DNA of 64,000 nucleotides from Nocardioides flavescens (GTDB taxonomy: Bacteria > Actinomycetota > Actinomycetes > Propionibacteriales > Nocardioidaceae), in assembly GCF_009823805.1 (NCBI RefSeq), contig NZ_WUEK01000002.1, positions 310,001-374,000 on the forward strand. The letters run 5' to 3'. This document shows positions 6,758 to 15,537 of this stretch, piece by piece. Numbering within the stretch: position 1 is the first letter of the stretch; each line of letters opens with the position of its first letter. The translations under genes were made by a program, and so were the position numbers. The notes below the pieces were generated by a model. The model made no database searches, was not told the origin of the DNA, and saw nothing but the letters and a program-made list of their open reading frames with translations.

Positions 6758-8479
6758 GTGGACGAGCACGTGGATGGCAACGCCGGGTCGCTGGTCGAGC
6801 TGCGGGTGCTCGAAGGGCCCAACCTCTACTTCCCCCGCGCTGCCATCAAGCTGACCCTCGACATCTCGGGGCTGGCGGCGGTCTCGGAGGAGACGGCCAA
6901 GCGCTTCGCCGGCCGCATCGGGCTGCGCAGCGCCCGGCCCGGGTCACCCGACAGCGGGTTCCGGCAGCGGTTCGCGCTGCGGGCGGTCGGCCGGCTGGTG
7001 CGCGCCGTGGCGCTGGAGTCCGGGGCGACCCGGCTCGCCGTACGCGTGCGCCCGACGAGCGATCCCCACCGCATCGTCGTCGCCTACCCCTGGCGCCACC
7101 GCACCCGCGCCCAGGAGATGGGCCGCGCCGTCGCCGACGTCCTCGACGCCGTGCTGACCGGCGACGTCGACGAGGCGGTCGGAGCGGCGGCCGCCCGCGT
7201 GGCCGACACCGAGCCCGGCCCTGCGCCGACGACCCTCACGCCCCGCGTGCCGGTGGTCGCGGTGACCGGCACCAACGGCAAGACGACCACCTCGCGGATG
7301 ATCGCCCACCTCGCGCGCACGGACGGGCGCCACGTCGGCTGGTCGAGCACCGACGGCATCTACGTCGACGGCGAGCTCGTCGAGGCCGGCGACTTCTCCG
7401 GGCCGAGCGGCGCGGGACGCGTGCTCGCGCAGCCGGGGGTGCAGTTGGCGGTCACCGAGACCGCGCGCGGCGGGATCCTGCTCAAGGGCATCGGCCTGAC
7501 CCGCAACGACGTCTCCGTGGTCACCAACGTCACCGCCGACCACCTCGGGCTGCACGGCATCGACACCCTCGAGCAGCTCGCCGAGGTCAAGGGCGTCGTC
7601 CCGCGCATCACCCGCTCGTCGGGCTGGGCGGTGCTGAACGGCGACGACCCGCGCGTGCTGGCCATGCGGGCGACGCTGCGCGCGCGCCCGTGGGTCTTCT
7701 CCCGTGACTCGGCCTCGCCCGCTGTCCGCGCGGTCCTCGACGACGGGGGCCGCGCCACCACCCTCATCGACGGCTGGATCTCGGTGATCGCCCCCGACGC
7801 CGACCCCGACCCGTTGATCGAGCTCGTCGACGTGCCGATGACGCTCTCGGGACTCTCCCACTTCAACGTCGAGAACGCCCTCGCCGCAGCCTCCGCCGGG
7901 CTCGCGATCGGCCTCCCGCGCGCCGCCGTGGTCGAGGGGCTGCGCACCTTCGCCCCTGGCCCCGAGCACAACCGCGGCCGGATGAACATCTTCTCCGTCC
8001 CGCGGCCCGGGGGAGCGGCGACCGTGATCATCGACAACGCCCACAACGAGGCCAGCCTCGAGGCCCTCACCGAGGTGATGGCCGGGCTGCGGCCCGAGGG
8101 GTCGCGGCTCCTGCTCGGCCTCGGGGCGGTCGGCGACCGCACCGACGAGCTGATCACGGCTCTCGGTGAGATCGGAGCCCGCGCCAGCGACGTCGTCGCC
8201 ATCGGCCACAAGAAGAAGTACCTCCGCGGGCGCACCGAGGCCGAGCTCGAGGACCTCCTGCGCGCCGGCGCCGAGTCGGTCGGCGTCGCCCACGTGCCGG
8301 CGTACCCCACCGAGGTGGATTGCCTCGCCGCCCTCGTCGGCCAGGCGCTGCCCGGAGACGTCGTCGGGCTGATGACCCACGCCGAGCAGGACGGCGTCTT
8401 CGCCTGGATCGCCGAGCACGACGGCACCGTCGACTCGCCCGACGTGCTGCGTGAGAAGGTCCGCGCGGCCGCCGGCTGA
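6758..8479 (+). CDS. Mur-ligase-family protein related to cyanophycin synthetase, lacking the ATP-grasp domain
   Basis: A 573-aa protein. Residues 1-160 resemble the CphA N-terminal region (VELRVLEGPNLYFPRAAIKL against CphA's RVYRGANVWSYERAIHL). A Mur-ligase module follows: P-loop VVAVTGTNGKTTTSR near residue 170, TETARGGIL, TNVTADHLGLHGIDTLEQLAEVK, SHFNVENALAAA and IIDNAHNEAS. The roughly 260-residue ATP-grasp domain of CphA is missing. It probably ligates an amino acid to a carboxylate, perhaps in cyanophycin or peptide metabolism; the substrate is unknown. GTG start at 6758, 29 bases after fabI. It converges with cphA. Confidence 0.82.
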   Translation: MDEHVDGNAGSLVELRVLEGPNLYFPRAAIKLTLDISGLAAVSEETAKRFAGRIGLRSARPGSPDSGFRQRFALRAVGRLVRAVALESGATRLAVRVRPTSDPHRIVVAYPWRHRTRAQEMGRAVADVLDAVLTGDVDEAVGAAAARVADTEPGPAPTTLTPRVPVVAVTGTNGKTTTSRMIAHLARTDGRHVGWSSTDGIYVDGELVEAGDFSGPSGAGRVLAQPGVQLAVTETARGGILLKGIGLTRNDVSVVTNVTADHLGLHGIDTLEQLAEVKGVVPRITRSSGWAVLNGDDPRVLAMRATLRARPWVFSRDSASPAVRAVLDDGGRATTLIDGWISVIAPDADPDPLIELVDVPMTLSGLSHFNVENALAAASAGLAIGLPRAAVVEGLRTFAPGPEHNRGRMNIFSVPRPGGAATVIIDNAHNEASLEALTEVMAGLRPEGSRLLLGLGAVGDRTDELITALGEIGARASDVVAIGHKKKYLRGRTEAELEDLLRAGAESVGVAHVPAYPTEVDCLAALVGQALPGDVVGLMTHAEQDGVFAWIAEHDGTVDSPDVLREKVRAAAG

Positions 8480-8520
8480 GCGGCTCCGGCGCGAGGCGGA
8501 GCGGTCGGCCCCCAGGATCA

Positions 8521-8546
8521 CCTTTCCCCGGTCGACCGGGGAAAGG
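8521..8546. repeat. 26-bp perfect palindrome in the convergent spacer
   Basis: CCTTTCCCCGGTCGACCGGGGAAAGG reads identically on both strands without a loop. It sits 41 bases after the Mur-ligase-like gene and before the hairpin at 8577-8608. It may act as part of a bidirectional terminator or as a protein-binding site. A loopless perfect palindrome is less usual for a terminator. Confidence 0.6.
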
Positions 8547-8576
8547 TCCAGCGCCCGACCGAGGGCGGGAGAAGTA

Positions 8577-8608
8577 AACCTGGGGGCAGAAATTCAGGCC
8601 CCCAGGTT
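8577..8608. terminator. Hairpin between convergent ligase and cphA genes
   Basis: Eleven-base arms (AACCTGGGGGC / GCCCCCAGGTT) enclose a 10-base loop. The spacer separates two convergent genes, so a bidirectional terminator is the simplest reading. The core GCCCCCAGG also occurs once more just upstream, near 8509. Confidence 0.55.
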
Positions 8609-8652
8609 CACCGACTGCCTGCTGGCCGGGGAAATGCCCCCCTCGTCAGCGC

Positions 8653-11439
8653 TCAGGCGTCGGCGGGCTGGGCCGCCTCGGGAGCGGTGTAGTCGGGGTC
8701 GGCGGCGGGAGCCTCGGGGTCCCAGCCGGCGCCGGCCTGGGCCTGGGGCGACCAGTTCTCGAGCTCGGTCATGACGGCCGAGTGGTTGTCGACGCAGATG
8801 ACGACGAGGTCGCCGCGGTTGGCGCGCGACATGGCGTGGCGCACGGCCTCGATCTCGTCGAGGACGGTCTCGACCTGCTTGCACCGCCCGCCGTCGTCCA
8901 TCGTCTCGTGGACGCCCTGCGCGACGAGCTCGGCGACCTCGCCGGGAGCCCGGCCGCGCGGGTTGGTGTCCTCGCGGACGACGACGACGTCGAAGTGCTG
9001 GGCGGCGATGCGCCCGAGGTCGACCATGTCCTCGTCGCGGCGGTCTCCCGCTGTCGCGATGATGCCGATGCGCGAGGGACGGGCGAGCTCGTGGGCGTCC
9101 TCCATCGTCGCGCCGACCCGGTCGACGAAGTCGCCGAGCATGCGCATGCCGGGCGCGTTGTGGCAGTAGTCGACGATGACGTTGACGCCGTTGACCTCGA
9201 CCTCGTTGAGGCGGCCGGGGGCGAGGTAGTAGTTCGTCGAGAACGACCGCAGCCCCTGGCGGATGTCGTGGAGCGGCGCTCCGGCCGCGAACGCCGCGGC
9301 GGCGGCGCCGAGGGCGTTCTGGACGTTCATCCGCGCCCGGCCGCCGAAGGTGGCCGGCAGCAGGTGGGTCCAGGCCAGCTGCATCTCGCGGGGGCCGTGC
9401 TTGACGACGATCATCTCGCCGCGCTCGGAGGGGTTCAGCACCAGCGCCTTGCCGCCGCGACGGCAGTGGGCGTCGATCATGTCGCGCGTCTCGGTGCCGG
9501 GCTCCTCCATCGAGAACCAGACCACCTGGCCCGAGCAGCGTCGGCGCATCTCGCGCACGAGCGGGTCGTCGGCGTTGAGCACGGCGTGGCCGTCGCGGGG
9601 GACCGCCTCGACGATGACGGCCTTGACGTCGGCGAGCTGCTCGACGGTGTCGATGCCGCGCAGCCCGAGGTGGTCGGGCTGCACGTTGAGCACGACGGCG
9701 ACGTCGTTGCGCTCGTAGCCGAGTCCCTCGCGCAGGATGCCGCCGCGGGCGACCTCGAAGACCGCGAAGTCGACGCGGGGGTTCTGCAGCACCATCCGCG
9801 CGGAGCGCGGGCCCGAGGAGTCGGCCCGGATCACCAGGCGCTCGTCGATGACGACGCCGTCGGTGGAGGTCATCCCGACCTTGCGGCCCATGCCCTTGAA
9901 GATGTGACTGATCATCCGGCTCGTGGTCGTCTTGCCGTTGGTGCCGGTGACGGCCACGATCGGGATCCGCGACTGCGACCCGGGCGGGAACAGCATGTCG
10001 ACGACCGGCTTGGCGATGAACTGCGGCTCGCCGATCGTCGGGTGGGTGTGCATGCGGAACCCCGGTGCGGCGTTCACCTCGCAGATGGCGCCGCCGGTCT
10101 CGCGGACCGGCTCGGTGATGTCGGGGCAGATGAAGTCGATGCCCGCGATGTCGAGGCCGACCATGCGGGCGGCCTCCTCGGCGATCTCGACGTTCTCGGG
10201 GTGCGCCTCGAAGGTGCGGTCGATCGAGATGCCACCGGTCGACATGTTGCCGGTGAGAGCGAGCTTGACCATCTGCCCCTCCGGCGGGACGTCGCTCATC
10301 TCGTAGCCCTGCTCGCGGGCGAGCCCGACGGCGGCGTCGTCGATCTTGATCCGGGTCAGCACCTTCTCGTGGCCGACGCCGCGCCGCGGGTCGGCGTTGG
10401 CGGTGTCGACGAGCTGCTCGAGCGTCGAGATGCCGTCGCCGGTCACCGAGGCGGGCACGCGCTCGGCGATCGCGGCGACCCGGCCGTCGATGATGAGGCA
10501 GCGGTAGTCCTTGCCGGTGACGAACGACTCGACGATGACGATGCCGCGCCGCGACTGCTCCTGGGCGACCGGGAACGCCGCCCGCACCTCGTCGGCGTCC
10601 TTGAGGTCGAGCATCACGCCGCGGCCGTGGTTGCCGTCGAGCGGCTTGACCACGACGGGGTAGCCGATGCGCGCGGCCACCCGCACCGCCTGGTCCACCG
10701 TGCGCACCGACTCCTGCTTGGGCACGGGCAGGCCTGCCGCGCCGAGCAGGGTGGTGGTGAGGTCCTTGTCGGAGGCGATGTCGACCGCGATCGCCGAGGT
10801 CGCGCTGGTCATCGTCGCGCGGATGCGCTTGGCGTGGACGCCCTGGCCGAGCTGCACCAGGGAGTACTGGTTGAGCCGGATCCACGGGATGTCGCGGGAG
10901 ACGGCCTCGTCGAGGATCGCCTGGGTGGACGGGCCGAACGCCGTGCGCTGGGCGCGGCGGATGAACGCCTCGAGCTCGGCGTCCCAGTCGAACTCCGGGT
11001 CGGCCTGGACGAGGTGGTTGACGAGGCGTACGGCGAGCCGCCCGGCGGCGAGGCCGACCTGCTCGTCGACGTAGCCGAAGACGACGTTGTAGTGGCCCGG
11101 CTCGCCCTTGACGGCGCGCGTCTTGCCGCGGCGCACGTCATGACCGACGACCTGCTGGAGGGCCAGGGCGCTGTGCTCGGCGACGTGACCGAGCCAGGTG
11201 CCCTCGTTGAGTCGCTCGACGAACCCGCCCCGCCGACCGCGCGAGCAGGAGTGCTCGCGCAGCCCCGGGAGCATCTCGAGGATGTTGTCGGTGAAGCCCG
11301 GGATGGTGTTGGTGGGGAACTTCTCCAGCGAGCCGAGGTCGACCACGAGGTGGATCGCGCGCTCGTAGGACCAGACGTTGGCCCCGCGGTAGACGCGGGT
11401 CTCGAGGATCGAGAGGTCGGGCGTGGGGCGTTCGGTCAT
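8653..11439 (-). CDS. cphA: Cyanophycin synthetase CphA
   Basis: A 928-aa enzyme that builds multi-L-arginyl-poly-L-aspartate. The N-terminal domain begins ETRVYRGANVWSYERAIHL. The ATP-grasp domain (about 220-480) has VVVKPLDGNHGRGVMLDL and AICEVNAAPGFRMHTHP. The Mur-ligase domain has its P-loop at about 498 (VAVTGTNGKTTTSRM), with VLNVQPDHLGLRGIDTVEQLADVK and VDYCHNAPGM. Length matches known CphA. ATG at 11439 overlaps the cphB stop by 4 bases (ATGA), so both proteins are translationally coupled. A short Pro/Ala-rich C-terminal tail follows the ligase domain. Confidence 0.96.
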   Translation of the reverse strand: MTERPTPDLSILETRVYRGANVWSYERAIHLVVDLGSLEKFPTNTIPGFTDNILEMLPGLREHSCSRGRRGGFVERLNEGTWLGHVAEHSALALQQVVGHDVRRGKTRAVKGEPGHYNVVFGYVDEQVGLAAGRLAVRLVNHLVQADPEFDWDAELEAFIRRAQRTAFGPSTQAILDEAVSRDIPWIRLNQYSLVQLGQGVHAKRIRATMTSATSAIAVDIASDKDLTTTLLGAAGLPVPKQESVRTVDQAVRVAARIGYPVVVKPLDGNHGRGVMLDLKDADEVRAAFPVAQEQSRRGIVIVESFVTGKDYRCLIIDGRVAAIAERVPASVTGDGISTLEQLVDTANADPRRGVGHEKVLTRIKIDDAAVGLAREQGYEMSDVPPEGQMVKLALTGNMSTGGISIDRTFEAHPENVEIAEEAARMVGLDIAGIDFICPDITEPVRETGGAICEVNAAPGFRMHTHPTIGEPQFIAKPVVDMLFPPGSQSRIPIVAVTGTNGKTTTSRMISHIFKGMGRKVGMTSTDGVVIDERLVIRADSSGPRSARMVLQNPRVDFAVFEVARGGILREGLGYERNDVAVVLNVQPDHLGLRGIDTVEQLADVKAVIVEAVPRDGHAVLNADDPLVREMRRRCSGQVVWFSMEEPGTETRDMIDAHCRRGGKALVLNPSERGEMIVVKHGPREMQLAWTHLLPATFGGRARMNVQNALGAAAAAFAAGAPLHDIRQGLRSFSTNYYLAPGRLNEVEVNGVNVIVDYCHNAPGMRMLGDFVDRVGATMEDAHELARPSRIGIIATAGDRRDEDMVDLGRIAAQHFDVVVVREDTNPRGRAPGEVAELVAQGVHETMDDGGRCKQVETVLDEIEAVRHAMSRANRGDLVVICVDNHSAVMTELENWSPQAQAGAGWDPEAPAADPDYTAPEAAQPADA

Positions 11440-12404
11440 GCGTGGTCTCCGTCCGTGGTCTCGTCGGCGCCGGCCTTCTTCTTGCGGGTCCGCTTGAGGC
11501 GGCGGCGCAGGACGCTCGGCGAGGCGTCGCTGGCGGCGATGTCGCGCGCCATCTGGCGCAGGTCGCGGCCCGCCTCCTCCATCTCGGCGGCCTCGGTGGG
11601 GTCCACCTCGACGCCGTAGGGGAGCAGGGTGCGGGTGGCGAGGTCGAAGCGGGCGCCCTCCGGCAGCACGTGCAGCACCACGCCGCTCGCCAGCAGCGGG
11701 GCCGAGCGGCGCGCCTCGAAGGCGTTGGTCGTGATGGACGACGGGTCGAGCAGGGTCACCGCGCCGCGTCCGATGACGCTGAGCACGCCGTCCTGCACCA
11801 GTGCCGCGGTGTCCTCGTCGACGCCCATCCCGAGCAGCTGGGGGGACTGGGCGACGATCATCAGCAGGCGACCGTAGCGGTTGCGCTGCTCGAAGTGCTG
11901 GTCGATCACCGTGCCGGGCACCAGGCCGAGCCCCGCCGCCATCTGGGTCATCCGCTGCTTCGGCGTCGAGCCGCCGACGCCGAAGGCGAGCATGTGGCTC
12001 GACTGGATCGAGGCGCCGGCCGACGTACCGCCCACGCACGCGCCGCGCTCGTGCGCGGCCACGATGGCGTCGCCGACCGGGGTGCCGCACACGATGGAGC
12101 TGAGCTTGAGCTGGTTGCCGCCGGTCATGAAGACGCCGGTCGCCTTGCCGAGCTGCTCGACGAGCTCCTCGTCGCCGGCCTCCTCGCGGCTCTCCGGACG
12201 CACGGTGTGCACCTCGGCCGCTCCCTCGGCCCGGAAGAGGGCGTCGTAGACCTCGACGACCTCGGGACCGAGGCTCGAGGCGGTGGGGATGACCGCGATG
12301 CGCGCGTCGGGCCCGCCGCTGAGGGCGACGAACTCCTTGAGGATGCGCCGCCTGCGCAGCTTGTCCTCGGCGCCGCCGATGATCATGAGTGGTCCGCCGG
12401 GCAT
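11436..12404 (-). CDS. cphB: Cyanophycinase CphB
   Basis: A 322-aa serine exopeptidase that cleaves cyanophycin to beta-Asp-Arg dipeptides. It belongs to the peptidase S51 family: MIIGGAEDK at the N-terminus, MTGGNQLKL, then the nucleophile elbow GGTSAGASIQS with catalytic Ser, and GLVPGTVIDQHFEQRNRYGRL. The last roughly 40 residues are a Lys/Arg-rich tail (RRRLKRTRKKK) not needed for the fold. It is the first gene of a cphB-cphA operon, so synthesis and breakdown of the polymer share a promoter. ATG at 12404 is chosen just before the conserved core. Confidence 0.95.
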   Translation of the reverse strand: MPGGPLMIIGGAEDKLRRRRILKEFVALSGGPDARIAVIPTASSLGPEVVEVYDALFRAEGAAEVHTVRPESREEAGDEELVEQLGKATGVFMTGGNQLKLSSIVCGTPVGDAIVAAHERGACVGGTSAGASIQSSHMLAFGVGGSTPKQRMTQMAAGLGLVPGTVIDQHFEQRNRYGRLLMIVAQSPQLLGMGVDEDTAALVQDGVLSVIGRGAVTLLDPSSITTNAFEARRSAPLLASGVVLHVLPEGARFDLATRTLLPYGVEVDPTEAAEMEEAGRDLRQMARDIAASDASPSVLRRRLKRTRKKKAGADETTDGDHA

Positions 12405-12453
12405 GACCGCCACCCTAGGGTGTCGGTCGCAGCCGCCGTGGCACACTCGCGCC

Positions 12454-12966
12454 GTGAGTGAGCAGAAGACCCTCGTCGTCGTCCGCCACGCCAAGGCGGA
12501 GCAGTCCGCGCCGAGCGACATCGCGCGCCGGCTGACCGACAGCGGGGTCGCGGACGCCGTGGAGGCGGGCGCGTGGCTCGCGGGGCGCGGCGTGCGCCCG
12601 GACGCCGCGATCGTGTCGGCGGCGGCGCGCACGGAGCAGACCTGGGACGCGCTCTGCGAGGGTGCCGGCTGGGACCTCGAGGCCACCCTCGAGGAGGCGT
12701 TGTACGAGGCGGGCACCGAGTCCGCGCTCGACCTGGTGCGGGCCACCGAGGAGCACGTCGGCACCCTCGTGCTGCTCGGCCACAACCCGACGATGGCCTC
12801 GCTCGCGGCGCTGCTGGACGACGGGGAGGGCGACGCCGACGCCGGCAACGACATCAGCCTCGGCTTCCCCACCTGCGCCGTCGCCGTCTTCAGCTACGAC
12901 GGCGACTGGGACGAGATCGACGAAGCCTCCGCCAGCGCCGTCGCGTTCCACGTCGGGCGCGGCTGA
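12454..12966 (+). CDS. SixA-type histidine phosphatase
   Basis: A 170-aa member of the histidine phosphatase superfamily. The catalytic motif is RHAKAE at residues 11-16, with a second conserved part SAAARTEQTWDAL and the distal catalytic His in LLGHNPTMASLA. This short branch resembles SixA, which dephosphorylates phosphohistidine on phosphocarrier or histidine-kinase proteins; the actual substrate here is unknown. GTG start. Divergent from cphB across 49 bases, so the two promoters must be closely packed. Confidence 0.87.
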   Translation: MSEQKTLVVVRHAKAEQSAPSDIARRLTDSGVADAVEAGAWLAGRGVRPDAAIVSAAARTEQTWDALCEGAGWDLEATLEEALYEAGTESALDLVRATEEHVGTLVLLGHNPTMASLAALLDDGEGDADAGNDISLGFPTCAVAVFSYDGDWDEIDEASASAVAFHVGRG

Positions 12967-12979
12967 GCCTGCCCCGCTT

Positions 12980-13075
12980 CGGTGGTTGAGGAAGGACGAA
13001 GTCCTGTCTCGAAACCAGTGCCAGGGCAGCGGGGTGGTTTCGAGACGGTCGCCAGCGCGACCTCCTCAACCACCG
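12980..13075. repeat. Nested inverted repeat between convergent genes
   Basis: Outer arms of 13 bases (CGGTGGTTGAGGA at 12980-12992 and TCCTCAACCACCG at 13063-13075) enclose a second pair of 12 bases (GTCTCGAAACCA at 13006-13017 and TGGTTTCGAGAC at 13035-13046). It fills the gap between the SixA-type gene and serB. From memory, near-identical elements are scattered in Nocardioides genomes, which suggests a dispersed REP/MITE-like repeat that may also stop transcription. Confidence 0.75.
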
Positions 13076-13089
13076 TTCGACGTCGCGGG

Positions 13090-14313
13090 TCAGACGGGCG
13101 GTGCGGGCGTGACGACGCCGGCCTCGGCGTCGGCGGCCTCGATCTCCTCGCGGGAGATGCCGAGCAGGTAGAGGATCGTGTCGAGGTAGGGCACGTTGAC
13201 CGAGGTGTCGGCGGCGTCGCGCACCGCGGGCTTGGCGTTGAACGCGACCCCGAGCCCGGCGGCGTTGAGCATGTCGAGGTCGTTGGCGCCGTCGCCGATG
13301 GCGATCGTCGCCGCCTCGGTCAGGCCGAGCTCGGCCGCGAACTCCCGCAGCGCCCGCGCCTTGCCCGGCCGGTCCACGACCTCGCCGAGCACCTCGCCGG
13401 TCAGTCGGCCGTCGACGACCTCGAGCAGGTTGGCGCGTGAGAAGTGGATGCCGAGGTCGGCCGCGAGCCGGTCGGTGATCTGGCTGAAACCGCCCGAGAC
13501 GAGCGCGAAGCGGTAGCCGAGGCGGCGCAGGATGCGCACCATGGTGCGGGCACCCGGAGCGAGCTCGATGCCGGCGTACACCTCGTCGAACGCCGACTCC
13601 GGCACGCCCTCGAGCAGCCGCACCCGGGCGCGCAGCGACTCCTCGAAGTCGAGCTCGCCGCGCATGGCGGCCTCGGTCACCTCCGCGACCTCGCGCTCGT
13701 AGCCGGCGTGCGCGGCGAGCATCTCGATGACCTCGCCCTGGATCAGCGTCGAGTCGACGTCCATGACGATCAGGCGCATGCCGTGGCGCAGCAGGTTGGC
13801 CGGCTGCACGGCGACGTCGATGCCCTGCGCCGCGGCCTCCGGGGCGAGGAGGGCGCGCAGCCGCTCGGTCTCGACCCCGGAGACGTGCAGGTCGATGGCG
13901 GTGACGGGGTAGCGCGCCATCCGCTCGATGCGGTCGATGTTGGCGCCGCAGTCGGCGATGCGGCCCGTGACCGCGGCCATCGCCGGGGCGCGCAGCGGTG
14001 TGCCGAGGACGGTGACGTGCGAGCGACCACCGCGGCGCGAGGTGTTGTCGCCGGAGCCGCGCTCGATCTCCACGCTCATGCCCAGCTCGGCGGCGGTGTC
14101 GCGCACGGCGTCGCCGAGGCGCTGCCAGTCGCGCGGCACGGTCACCAGCACGCCGAGGATCAGCCGGCGCCTCAGGACGATCTGCTCGACGTCGACCACC
14201 TCGACCCCGGAGCGCGACAACGTCGCGAAGACCCGCGAGGTCACGCCCGGCCGGTCGTGGCCGGTGAGGGTGATGAGCAGCGTCTCGGGACGGGGACCCT
14301 CGTGCTCGTTCAT
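13090..14313 (-). CDS. serB: Phosphoserine phosphatase SerB with N-terminal ACT domains
   Basis: A 407-aa enzyme for the last step of serine synthesis. Residues 1-175 contain two ACT-like regulatory modules (LLITLTGHDRPGVTSRVFA and HVTVLGTPLRAPAMAAVTGR). The HAD phosphatase domain starts at MDVDSTLIQGEVIEMLA, where Asp185 and Asp187 are the nucleophile and acid. It continues with LVSGGFSQITDRLA, GKARALREFA and IGDGANDLDMLNAAGLGVAF. The long ACT-containing form is the actinobacterial type and is probably feedback-controlled by serine. A short acidic/Ala-rich tail ends in TPAPPV. Confidence 0.95.
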   Translation of the reverse strand: MNEHEGPRPETLLITLTGHDRPGVTSRVFATLSRSGVEVVDVEQIVLRRRLILGVLVTVPRDWQRLGDAVRDTAAELGMSVEIERGSGDNTSRRGGRSHVTVLGTPLRAPAMAAVTGRIADCGANIDRIERMARYPVTAIDLHVSGVETERLRALLAPEAAAQGIDVAVQPANLLRHGMRLIVMDVDSTLIQGEVIEMLAAHAGYEREVAEVTEAAMRGELDFEESLRARVRLLEGVPESAFDEVYAGIELAPGARTMVRILRRLGYRFALVSGGFSQITDRLAADLGIHFSRANLLEVVDGRLTGEVLGEVVDRPGKARALREFAAELGLTEAATIAIGDGANDLDMLNAAGLGVAFNAKPAVRDAADTSVNVPYLDTILYLLGISREEIEAADAEAGVVTPAPPV

Positions 14314-14372
14314 CGGGCCCTGAGGCTAGGCCATCGTGGGGTCCTGTCGGTGCCGGGGTGCAGAGTCCGGGC

Positions 14373-14729
14373 ATGGCCGAGACCGTGCAGCTCCTGACGA
14401 CGTACGCCGAGTCGATCGCCACCCGCGACTGGACCCGGCTCCGGGCAGTTCTCGCAGACACCACGGTCGTGACGCTGCTGCACACCGGCGAGCAGTACGA
14501 CGCCGACGGGTTCGTGGCGTTCAACCGTGACTACGACGGCGGCTGGGTCTTCACCGCGGACGAGGTCGTCGACGGCGGCGAGCGCGGGGTGCTGCGGGCG
14601 CACGTCGAGCTCGAGGGTGAGACGTTCCACGTGGCGACGTTCGCCTCGCTCGATGCCACCTCGGATCGGCTGACCGACCTGGTCGAGGTCTGGACCGAGG
14701 CGGTGTCGCCCCACCCCGCGCGCGGCTGA
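14373..14729 (+). CDS. SnoaL/NTF2-like protein, unknown function
   Basis: A 118-aa protein with the length and pattern of the NTF2/SnoaL-like fold. It has an N-terminal helix (LTTYAESIATRDWTRLRAVLAD), then a strand set including FVAFNRDYDGGWVFTADEVVDGG and HVELEGETFHVATFAS, and a C-terminal LTDLVEVWTE. Such proteins are small-molecule-binding or isomerase-like; nothing here identifies the ligand. ATG at 14373 is preferred to the upstream in-frame start because the fold begins directly after it. Confidence 0.7.
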   Translation: MAETVQLLTTYAESIATRDWTRLRAVLADTTVVTLLHTGEQYDADGFVAFNRDYDGGWVFTADEVVDGGERGVLRAHVELEGETFHVATFASLDATSDRLTDLVEVWTEAVSPHPARG

Positions 14730-14737
14730 CATGCCTC

Positions 14738-15484
14738 TCAGGCGGGGGGCCAGACCTCCGGGGAGCCGGCCGCGACCAGGGCTCGGCGCCCCGCCCGGCC
14801 GAGCGGCACCAGCGCCTCGCGGCGGCTGGACGCCTCGAGCGCGGTGATCGCACCGCCGTCGTCCTCGAGCGCGAGGTCGACGATCTCGAGGGCCTGCAGT
14901 CCGCGGGCGGCCAGCTCCACGCACCGGGCCGGTACGCCGGCCGGCGCCTCAGGGGCGGGCCGGTGCCGCAGGTTCATCAGCGTGTCGGCGACCTCGGGGC
15001 GCCAGCGGGCCACTTCCAGGCGCGCGAGGGTCTCGGCGGCCTCGAGCAGTGCGGTGCGCAGGCCGCGGTCGGCCTCGCCGACGTCGGGGAGCTGGCGGCG
15101 CTCGGCCGGCTCGGCACGCCAGGTCACGGCGGCGCCCACCCGCTCGGGCACCAGCCCGCACACCGGGAAGCCGGCCGCGTCGACGACGACGACGGCCTGA
15201 CCGACCTCGAGGGCCGCGTCGTTGAACGCCCGCGGGCCGCCCAGCCCGACGGGGTCGCCCTCGGCGGGCACCGCCGCACCGACCGCGTCGGCGCCCCGCG
15301 AGCGCAGCGCGCCGAGACCGACGGCCAGCGGCGAGACCTCGTCGCCGACGGCGAGCAGGTGGGTGGCGTCGTGGTCGACGACGGCGTCGATCAGCTCGTC
15401 GGCGACGACGTGCCCGCGCAGCCACGCGGTGCCCCACCACGCGAGCCGCAGGGCCTCGGGGAGGGGGGAGGGTGCGTCGTCCAC
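14738..15484 (-). CDS. Conserved actinobacterial protein, unknown function
   Basis: A 248-aa soluble protein rich in Ala, Val, Asp and Glu, without signal peptide or membrane helix. I do not recognise a domain. Readable conserved-looking parts are LRLAWWGTAWLRG, WRPEVADTLMNLRHRP and RCVELAARGLQALEIVDLALEDDGGAITA. The codon bias is like that of its neighbours and the frame is intact, so it is a real gene. It is convergent with the SnoaL-like gene and divergent from the ABC ATPase. Confidence 0.75.
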   Translation of the reverse strand: MDDAPSPLPEALRLAWWGTAWLRGHVVADELIDAVVDHDATHLLAVGDEVSPLAVGLGALRSRGADAVGAAVPAEGDPVGLGGPRAFNDAALEVGQAVVVVDAAGFPVCGLVPERVGAAVTWRAEPAERRQLPDVGEADRGLRTALLEAAETLARLEVARWRPEVADTLMNLRHRPAPEAPAGVPARCVELAARGLQALEIVDLALEDDGGAITALEASSRREALVPLGRAGRRALVAAGSPEVWPPA

Positions 15485-15537
15485 GCCGGGCGAGGCTACG
15501 CGCCGTCGCGAGGTGGGGTGTCTATAGGGTTGCCGCC

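Noticed and set aside
8782..11619. 945-codon plus-strand frame opposite cphA
   Set aside because: It mirrors the cphA codon bias and has no recognisable domain; cphA on the other strand is unmistakable.
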